From Eopsaltria australis (Eukaryota; Chordata; Aves; Passeriformes; Petroicidae), in contig JAVTVJ010000863.1 in assembly GCA_034509425.1 (NCBI GenBank), positions 434,001 to 498,000 of the forward strand: a stretch of 64,000 nucleotides of DNA, read 5' to 3'. Below the pieces are notes generated by a model that had not been told where the DNA came from, ran no database searches, and worked only from the letters and a program-made list of their open reading frames with translations. Below are positions 60,101-64,000 of the stretch, piece by piece (position 1 is the stretch's first letter; the number at the start of each line of letters is the position of its first letter). The position numbers were made by a program, and so were the translations under genes.

Positions 60101-63100
60101 ACTCGTTTCAGTGCAGAGGCAGTTGCTTTCTGCACGCTGCCTTTTCAGAGGAGAAGAGCAGGGAAGCAAACCTGCCCCAGCCCATGTGTGGGACAGGACA
60201 CCCACACCCTGCCCAGGGAGGAGCTGCTGCTGGCACTGCACTGCAGCCACAGCCACGCAGGGGGCACAGCAGGAATGCAGCTTTTGGATAATGCACGGAG
60301 GAAAACGAAGATATATGAATATATATGAATATATATGAATATATATGAAACAAATGAATTGCCTACTTTGGGAGAAAAACACTATAGGGAATATTTTGAA
60401 TGTACATAAATGAGAACCAGCTCTGTGCCAGTCTTCCAGTAGCACAAGAGTCCCAAAATCCTCACTCAGCTGGGCTTCCAATCAGGACATTTAATTCCAT
60501 GCAAAGCACTGCTCTAACAATGAGGCAAGCCAGCTTCTCTTCTGATGGCAAAGGTGGGAAGGTGACTGTCAGAGGCAAAGCTGGTTTGTTTGAGGCAATA
60601 AATGGAAGAACCCTTTGAATGCAGTCAAAAGGGTGATTTGATCTCATACTGTCAGTGGGATTCTCAGGGGAAGTCTCAAACTTCAGTGTCTCTCCAGTAC
60701 AGAGCAAATGTAATTGTACAAATTACAAGAAAGCAAAATGTGTTACTTTTGTTGCACTAAAAGATGTATTTGAGGAGCATAACCAATAGAGGAAACCACA
60801 TTTTAGTCCTCCTGTCTTCGTCACAGAAGGAAATAACACTACAATCCCATTTCCCAAATTTTGCAGGGTGTGGCAAATAGCACTTAAACTGTAAGTCCTG
60901 CATTGAACCTGATCTCTCAAATGCTCAGTAGAAGCCTCCAGTGAGTCTCTGGAGAGCTTCTCCCCACTGTGCCACCTGCACAGCCCTGGCAGAGAGCTGG
61001 TAGTGCCCAGGTTTGCTCTCAAACAAACCTGTGAGCTTCACTCCCTCCCCAGAATTAACCTGGGCACTGGCTCTGTGCACCTGCACGTGGGATGTGCCCT
61101 GGTCACAGTGACAGTGGGATGTGCCCCGGCCACAGTGACAGTGGGATGTGCCCCGGCCACAGTGACAGTGGGATGTGCCCCGGTCACAGTGACAGTGGGA
61201 TGTGCCCTGGTCACAGTGACAGTGGGATGTGCCCTGGTCACAGTGAAAGTGGGATGTGCCCCGGTCACAGTGACAGTGGGATGTGCCCCGGTCACAGTGA
61301 CAGTGGGATGTGCCCTGGCCACAGTGACTCACAGCTTCTCACTGCCCTGCAAGGTCACACACCTCACAGAGCTGAGCTGTGCGAGCATCCCAGCCCTCTT
61401 CCATGAGCTGTCCTCCCCCACACAGGATAAGACGGCTCATAATTTACCAAACGTGGTCAAAGGGATTCACAGCACCGAAATGAAAAACATACCCTGGACA
61501 AAAGGTGCAGAAACAGGAGCAAAACTCTGGGATGCAGAGGCTGAGAGAACAGCCAGACACCAGCCTGCAGCTTCAGGCAGAGAGGCAGAACACCTGAGAG
61601 GGCACTTCTGTTCTATCCACAGCTTACCAGAGTGTAGAGTTACACTGTGTGTGTTCTAGAAAAGCAGCTCTGGAAGGGCCAGAGGGAGCCTCTTCCCTCG
61701 GCCCTGAGGTGCCCAGGAAGCACATCCAGGTCACCAGGGATGGACACGGGAAAGAGGATCATGGCTTTGTGGCCTCTGCACCCATTGTGTGTGAGAATTG
61801 TACTTGGTGGCCTTCTAGGGGATTGTTTATCTTTGCTGTTTATGTGCTGGCATACCCTGGGTGTGGGATGGTGTAAAGGGAACTTTTACTGCACAGCAGT
61901 GGGCAGTGGCCATGGGGCAGTGGCCATGGGGCAGTGGCCATGGCAGTAGCCACAGCAGCAGCCATAGGAGCAGTGTCAGCAGCAGTCCCAGAGTGATCTG
62001 GAGCAGTCTCAGTCTCTGTCTGTAGAATAAAGGACCTTGCAACACCACAGTCTCATCTGAAGTCCATACCCCTGCATTGAATACTGCACCAGAGCAATAA
62101 ATGCATTAAAACATCACCCCCTTCACCAAACCGGAGCACTTCCCCCAGACAGCCATGGCGTTTTCAGCAGCCAGCAAGGCCCTGTCCACGACGTGACAGC
62201 CCCAGGACTGACCTCGTCGGGGCTGGAGGCCTGGTACACCCTGCAGGAGTCCTCGTAGTGGCGCTCGGCCTCGGCCTGGTCGGTGACGCCGTTGGACTCG
62301 TAGACGGGGGTGACGTTGTGGCACAGCGCGATGGCCTTCACGGCCTCGTGCACGCGGCTGCTCATCGTGCGCCGCACCTTGGTGGCCAGAGACAGCCCCT
62401 TCACGGCCGGCGGCTCCTGCGGCTGCTGGGGGACAGGGGAAAGCAGAAAACAGGCTTGTTTTGGGGAATAAAGTGATGTTTAAGCGAGGTTTTTGCTGTT
62501 GAAGCGGCTGGGCAGACCCGCGTCCCCAGAAAGCAGCCACGATCTCCCCACACCTTCACTCAGGCCACCCCTTGGATCACCCCAGTGCAACTCGGCTCCT
62601 TTAGCATTGTTCCTAAGATTTTGGCTTTTATATTTTTCAAGTCCTACTCTGCATTAGTGTGTAGCTCTGAACTCCACATAAAGTGCAGTTAAAGTGAAGT
62701 GCAATCTTCACATTTTGGTCAGACAAAACAATTCCCTCTGGGCCAGTGATCCAAGGACACCCTGCAGCCTCAGGCCCTGAAAAGCATAAACAAAAGTGAA
62801 TTGGGATCACCCCAGTGCAACCCAGCTCCTTTAGCATTGCTCCTTTGATGTCTTAAGATTTTGGCTTTTATATTTTTCAAACCCTGTACTGCATTAGTGT
62901 CTTCACATTTTGGTCAGACAAAACAACCCCTCTGGGACCTGTGATCCAAGGACACCCTGCAGCCTGAGGCCCCAAAAAGCATAAACAAAAGTGAATTGGG
63001 GGGAGCAAACTGGGGGAATGTGATTTCATTACCTGCAGCTGTAATTGGAGAATTAATCCCTGATATGCAAATAGACCAAACTTATCTCTGTCTGAAAAAT

Positions 63101-64000
63101 TCGTGCCCATTGTCCATCTTGGGTGTAGCCTCTGAGAGGCTCCTGCACTGCCCAAGGTGCATCTATTGAAGGCCATTAACAAATAACTACTTTATCCTCT
63201 TAAGTCTGTCTAGCCTCTGTTCTAGGTACCCATTCTAAGGCATCACTGAAGGGCCCCAAAAGATTCCCCTAAGTTCTGGGACAGTACACCAAGAAAAAGC
63301 CCCTTTGCTGCAGATCCACCAACCCCAAAAGACTCAGAGAAACCATTTTTTCACTCCACAAAAGACCAGTGGCTTGGAAAATTTAGAGTCACTTGGGTTT
63401 CTCGTGCAAGAGAATATAATTGGTGAAAACACAAAACAGATGACTTGTATGGAGCTAGAAAATCTTAATTACATTCATTTAATTTTTAATACTATTTTTA
63501 GTATCAGAATGGGAGTCTTCAGATAATTGCACAATTACTAAATTATCCCAGTTGAAGAAGGGACACACAGTGACCCAGTTTCCTGCTCTGTTAACCTTTA
63601 GTGTCAAGAGGACAAAAGTTTCACTTCCAGGTCAAAGGCCACAACATGGTAAAAATAAGAACAAAGAATAAGAACTACAGTTCAAAATGAATCATTGCCA
63701 GCAAATGCTTCTCATTATAAGGAATCTCACTTGGTAATTATGAAAGTTTTATGAGACATATCCATTACCAGGGTAATTCCACATGTTATTTTCCATACTA
63801 GTGATTAGGACCTATAAGATCTTCAAATTTAATAGCACTGCTCGTCAGGGCTGCTGCCAAAATCCAGCAGCAAACCCTCAGCTGAAGAGCACTCACTGGA
63901 CTAGTCAGTCACCCAAATGTTCCTGACAAATACTGGATACTTTGGCAAATGATTAACCAGCAGTCAAGTTTCCTCTAGAGATTCAGTATAAAATGAAATA
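36172..64000 (-). CDS. ATP9A: ATP9A, 3' part (gene-level entry; continues off the right edge)
   Basis: ATP9A is a class 2 P4-ATPase (relative of yeast Neo1) that acts at endosomes and the trans-Golgi in membrane recycling. It is thought to work as a lipid flippase without a CDC50 partner. Fifteen coding exons in the window join with consistent phases into 616 residues plus stop (1,851 nt). They match human ATP9A from about residue 432 of 1,047 almost without gaps. Present are the SSPDE and MKGAD nucleotide-binding motifs, GDKLETA, the [11 protein letters not shown]g2+-binding hinge motif and six C-terminal membrane segments ending in SYSKLTS. ATP9A rather than ATP9B is chosen on this close match and on linkage to NFATC2. 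The DKTGT phosphorylation site and the first four membrane segments lie beyond position 64000. Exon numbers 14-28 assume the 28-exon human structure. Confidence 0.97.
36630..36680. repeat. 16-bp repeat, 3 copies
   Basis: GGGGCTCCCATCCCTG is repeated three times in tandem in the ATP9A 3' region. Confidence 0.9.
37221..37430. repeat. 41-bp tandem repeat, 5 copies
   Basis: AGCAGGGTCAGAGTCACTCT is followed by GGGACACAGGGACAGCCCTGG; five virtually identical units suggest recent expansion. It lies downstream of the ATP9A stop codon. Confidence 0.95.
38208..38448 (+). mobile_element. CR1 LINE 3' fragment
   Basis: Typical avian CR1 3' UTR sequence: GCTGTGGCTGCCCCTGGATC, AAGGCCAGGCTGGACACTGG, GGTGTCCCTGCCCATGG, GGTCCCTTCCAACCC and an ATTCTGTGA tail. 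5'-truncated as usual; plus orientation. Confidence 0.9.
38565..38870. repeat. About 20-bp degenerate repeat (GGGACAGGAGCTCAGGCTC)
   Basis: About a dozen imperfect units of GACAGGAGCTCAGGCTCTG with varying length, next to a CR1 tail. It lies downstream of the ATP9A stop codon. Confidence 0.85.
40320..40456 (-). CDS. ATP9A: ATP9A exon 28 (membrane segment 10, C-terminus and stop)
   Basis: 137 nt completing Asp, then [19 protein letters not shown] to PPSYSKLTS and TAG at 40322-40320. The acceptor is CCACACAG|ATG. The C-terminus, including [14 protein letters not shown], matches human ATP9A, so this is the true end of the protein. Confidence 0.96.
40545..40612 (+). mobile_element. CR1 LINE 3' tail
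   Basis: TGGAACTGGATCCTCTTCAT, then GGTCCCTTCCAACCC and CCATTCTGTGATTTTA. Very short 5'-truncated copy in ATP9A intron 27, about 90 bp from exon 28. Confidence 0.85.
41524..41727 (-). CDS. ATP9A: ATP9A exon 27 (membrane segments 7-9)
   Basis: 204 nt, completing Gly, then [19 protein letters not shown] to SLVFLHEFI. The acceptor is CCTTGCAG|GTAGC and the donor ATTG|GTGAGA. It holds the end of helix 7, helix 8 ([19 protein letters not shown]) and helix 9 ([17 protein letters not shown]). Confidence 0.96.
43577..43634 (-). CDS. ATP9A: ATP9A exon 26 (membrane segment 7, first half)
   Basis: 19 codons plus one base, [19 protein letters not shown]. The acceptor is CCACCCAG|GGA and the donor CAAG|GTAAGA. 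It was read directly from sequence; it joins exon 27 as YQGSIIMYG, against human YQGSTIMYG. Confidence 0.94.
44884..44992 (-). CDS. ATP9A: ATP9A exon 25 (membrane segment 6)
   Basis: 109 nt completing Gly, then [19 protein letters not shown] to LYKDLLK. The acceptor is CTCCCCAG|GTAC and the donor [23 protein letters not shown] is the conserved P4-ATPase sixth helix. Confidence 0.95.
45750..45814 (-). CDS. ATP9A: ATP9A exon 24 (membrane segment 5)
   Basis: 21 codons plus two bases, [20 protein letters not shown]. The acceptor is TTTTCTAG|GCT and the donor ATTGG|GTAAGA. A hydrophobic helix and luminal loop; read directly because the frame is short. Confidence 0.94.
46167..46322 (-). CDS. ATP9A: ATP9A exon 23 (start of membrane segment 5)
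   Basis: 52 codons, [20 protein letters not shown] to [10 protein letters not shown]. The acceptor is TTCCCAG|GAA and the donor [24 protein letters not shown] and GRNSYKRSA lead into the fifth membrane helix. It matches human throughout. Confidence 0.96.
47058..47122 (-). CDS. ATP9A: ATP9A exon 22 ([10 protein letters not shown] hinge motif)
   Basis: 65 nt completing Gly, then [21 protein letters not shown]. The acceptor is CCCTGCAG|GTG and the donor [16 protein letters not shown] is the Mg2+-coordinating P-domain motif of P-type ATPases and is intact. It has Ala where human ATP9A has Ser (QESDCG). Confidence 0.95.
47612..47756 (-). CDS. ATP9A: ATP9A exon 21 (P domain, [10 protein letters not shown])
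   Basis: 48 codons plus one base, [18 protein letters not shown] to TGKLTCAV-G, with acceptor GAGCCAG|GTG and donor [25 protein letters not shown] is the conserved P4-ATPase signature before the hinge motif. It is separated from exon 20 by an intron of only 85 nt. Confidence 0.96.
47842..47931 (-). CDS. ATP9A: ATP9A exon 20
   Basis: 30 codons, [18 protein letters not shown] to LVISGDSLE. The acceptor is CTCCCCCAG|GTG and the donor GAG|GTAGGG. It matches human [23 protein letters not shown] is the conserved P4-ATPase 'ALVIDG'-type strand of the P domain. Confidence 0.96.
48188..48286 (-). CDS. ATP9A: ATP9A exon 19 (P domain, GDKLETA)
   Basis: 33 codons, [18 protein letters not shown] to QDIHIFRL. 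The acceptor is GATTTTAG|GTG and the donor CTA|GTGAGT. MLTGDK is the conserved P-domain motif (TGDK) that binds nucleotide and phosphate. The exon was read directly from the sequence because its frame is short. Confidence 0.95.
50006..50176 (-). CDS. ATP9A: ATP9A exon 18 (N/P-domain junction), flanked by a minisatellite acceptor
   Basis: 57 codons, [14 protein letters not shown] to [11 protein letters not shown], containing [18 protein letters not shown] (P-domain entry; TGVEDQLQ is typical of P4-ATPases). The donor is the weak AAG|GTCTGC. The acceptor CCCCAG|GCT abuts a 20-bp minisatellite on its intronic side, so the array supplies the pyrimidine tract and branch points. The exon is in phase 0 at both ends, so skipping would remove 57 residues without shifting the frame. 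Confidence 0.96.
50180..50568. repeat. 20-bp minisatellite at the ATP9A exon 18 acceptor
   Basis: About 19 tandem units of roughly GGGACACGCGGCAGGGTGAG, with GGGTTAGG variants in the units nearest the exon. On the transcribed strand the units read CCCTAACCCTGC or CCCTCACCCTGC. They lack AG from 50179 to 50525, and the array ends next to the CAG acceptor at 50177-50179. Confidence 0.95.
50625..50680 (+). mobile_element. CR1 LINE 3' tail
   Basis: GGTTGGAACTACATCCTCTT, then TAAGGTCCCTTCCAACCC and GTGATTCTGATTG. It lies next to the 20-bp minisatellite in ATP9A intron 17. Confidence 0.85.
51373..51456 (-). CDS. ATP9A: ATP9A exon 17
   Basis: 28 codons, [20 protein letters not shown] to QYQDFE. 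The acceptor is CTCTGCAG|TGT and the donor [19 protein letters not shown] is the conserved segment that leaves the N domain. The single difference noticed from human is Thr for Ala in KKSLTEEQ. Confidence 0.96.
51868..52015 (+). mobile_element. CR1 LINE 3' fragment (degraded)
   Basis: CCATCCCTGGCAGTGCCCAAGG, TTGGAGCAGCCTGGGACAGT, GGTGTCCCTGG and CCATTCCAAACCATTCTG match the CR1 3' region with substitutions. It lies in ATP9A intron 16. Confidence 0.8.
52358..52450 (-). CDS. ATP9A: ATP9A exon 16 (nucleotide-binding domain, MKGAD)
   Basis: 31 codons, [18 protein letters not shown] to NDWLEEE. The acceptor is TTGTCTGCAG|GAT and the donor GAG|GTGAGG. KGAD contains the Lys of the P-type ATPase nucleotide pocket. 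As I recall it, the human protein is identical over this exon. Confidence 0.96.
52451..55918 (-). other. ATP9A: ATP9A intron 15
   Basis: A 3.5-kb intron of mainly AT-rich unique sequence with a run of about 20 T at 54799-54818. No exon, RNA gene or repeat family was recognised. Confidence 0.75.
55919..56080 (-). CDS. ATP9A: ATP9A exon 15 (nucleotide-binding domain)
   Basis: 54 codons, [11 protein letters not shown] to [15 protein letters not shown]. The acceptor is CTCCTGTCAG|GTG and the donor [25 protein letters not shown] corresponds to the P4-ATPase F-x-S-x-RKRMS-type nucleotide-binding stretch. Phase 0 at both ends. Confidence 0.96.
56157..56216. repeat. 15-bp repeat, 4 copies
   Basis: CCACCAGTCATTAAT is repeated in tandem about 80 bp from the acceptor side of ATP9A exon 15. 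Confidence 0.95.
56415..56610 (+). mobile_element. CR1 LINE 3' fragment (degraded)
   Basis: CCTTGGCAGGGGCTGCCCAG, CCATCCCTGGAGGTGTCC, GGGACTCGATGGTCTGGGAG and TCTTTCCCAACCTAAATAAT, then TTCCATGATT. Older than the copy at 38208. It lies in ATP9A intron 14. Confidence 0.8.
58506..58655. repeat. 21-27-bp repeat (GGCACCAGGGGACAACAG)
   Basis: Six units share GGCACCAGGGGACAACAG with short variable spacers (CAT, TAGCCAC, CAGCCAC). It lies in ATP9A intron 14. Confidence 0.9.
58684..58720. repeat. GGGAT pentanucleotide microsatellite
   Basis: GGGATGGGATGGGATAATGG and following units form a short interrupted GGGAT run. Confidence 0.85.
60306..60350. repeat. 10-bp AT-rich repeat (ATATATGAAT)
   Basis: About four tandem units of ATATATGAAT in ATP9A intron 14. 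Confidence 0.9.
61089..61325. repeat. 27-bp minisatellite, about 9 copies
   Basis: GGGATGTGCCCTGGTCACAG plus TGACAGT repeats with an exact 27-bp period. Because 27 is a multiple of three, open frames appear on both strands, but they have no coding support. Confidence 0.95.
61790..62090 (+). mobile_element. Possible LTR remnant
   Basis: The sequence runs from about TGTGTGAGAATTGTACTTGG to CTGTCTGTAGAATAAAGGAC, then TTGCAACACCACAGTCTC. An AATAAA followed by a short GC-balanced tail is like the R-U5 end of an avian LTR. No internal viral sequence is seen; the call is tentative. Confidence 0.35.
61906..61945. repeat. 15-bp repeat (GCAGTGGCCATGGGG), about 3 copies
   Basis: GGGCAGTGGCCATG units in tandem, inside the possible LTR remnant. 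Confidence 0.85.
62213..62425 (-). CDS. ATP9A: ATP9A exon 14 (nucleotide-binding domain, SSPDE)
   Basis: 71 codons in phase 0, from [10 protein letters not shown] to YQASSPDE, with donor GAG|GTCAGT. It matches human QSQDPPAQKG...ASSPDE and includes the strongly conserved [20 protein letters not shown]. The acceptor is CCCCAGCAG, a tandem NAGNAG site, so isoforms may differ by one Gln. This exon precedes VALVQW, which completes the P4-ATPase N-domain motif SSPDE-xAL. Confidence 0.95.
62426..64000 (-). other. ATP9A: ATP9A intron 13 (partial)
   Basis: The acceptor of exon 14 is at the left end. The stretch holds an LTR-like element with an internal duplication (about 62575-63250) and AT-rich sequence. 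The preceding exon (human ...IYTQ) is not found before position 64000. Confidence 0.75.
62575..63250 (+). mobile_element. Probable solo LTR (ERVL-like, songbird type) with an internal tandem duplication
   Basis: A block reading CAGTGCAACTCGGCTCCTTT to CATAAACAAAAGTGAATTGG is present twice (about 62580-62800 and 62805-63000), the second copy shorter. The right part ends AACAAATAACTACTTTATCC, then GTCTAGCCTCTGTTCTAGG and AAGGCATCA, which I recall as the terminus of songbird ERVL-type LTRs. No coding region for viral proteins is present. Family assignment is from memory. Confidence 0.55.

Larger units (their letters stand above)
56081..62212 (-). other. ATP9A: ATP9A intron 14
   Basis: A 6.1-kb intron. 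It contains a 15-bp repeat (56157-56216), a CR1 fragment (about 56415-56610), the GGGGACAACAG repeat (58506-58655) and a GGGAT run (58684-58720). Further right are the TATATGAA repeat (60310-60350), a 27-bp minisatellite (61089-61325) and a possible LTR remnant (about 61790-62090). No exon was recognised. Confidence 0.75.

Noticed and set aside
62426..64000. ATP9A exon 13 between exon 14 and the right edge
   Set aside because: No frame resembling the human segment ending IYTQ was found; the stretch is LTR-like and AT-rich.

Overview
The window is vertebrate nuclear DNA, almost certainly from a bird. Two conserved genes lie head-to-tail on the minus strand: the 5' part of NFATC2 (left) and the 3' part of ATP9A (right). 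Bird origin is inferred from five fragments that look like 3' ends of CR1 LINEs (GGTCCCTTCCAACCC followed by ATTCTGTGATT-type tails), from songbird-like LTR fragments, and from the short, GC-rich introns packed with minisatellites that are typical of avian microchromosomes. NFATC2 next to ATP9A is the order on human chromosome 20q13. I matched the exons to remembered human proteins; no database search was run.

Layout on the minus strand, right to left. Positions 64000-40320 hold ATP9A. Fifteen coding exons encode the last 616 residues, from the segment before the SSPDE motif to the natural stop after SKLTS. The earlier exons, including the DKTGT phosphorylation site, lie off the right edge. 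Positions 40319 to about 36170 are probably 3' UTR and downstream sequence. Positions 36 to 27 kb are intergenic and upstream-promoter sequence, with several GC-rich blocks and a 35-bp minisatellite. NFATC2 then has two alternative first coding exons. Exon 1B (26968-27031) was found by reading the sequence, because it is only 64 nt. Exon 1A (20136-20292) encodes the N-terminal acidic transactivation motif. Both are in the same phase and can join exon 2 (11324-12350, the calcineurin-regulated domain), which joins exon 3 (9900-10068, start of the Rel-homology DNA-binding domain). Exon 4 and later lie off the left edge; positions 1-9899 are intron 3.

The genes act in different processes. NFATC2 is a Ca2+/calcineurin-activated transcription factor. 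ATP9A is an endosomal/TGN P4-type ATPase. Their linkage parallels the NFATC1-ATP9B pair on human chromosome 18, so this looks like a duplicated ancestral block. No tRNA, rRNA, CRISPR array or other protein-coding gene was found. The large open frames over the CpG-rich blocks are by-products of GC-rich sequence. The least expected structures are a 20-bp minisatellite that forms the splice acceptor of one ATP9A exon, the tandem donor on NFATC2 exon 1A, and the short uORF plus U-rich leader in front of exon 1B.
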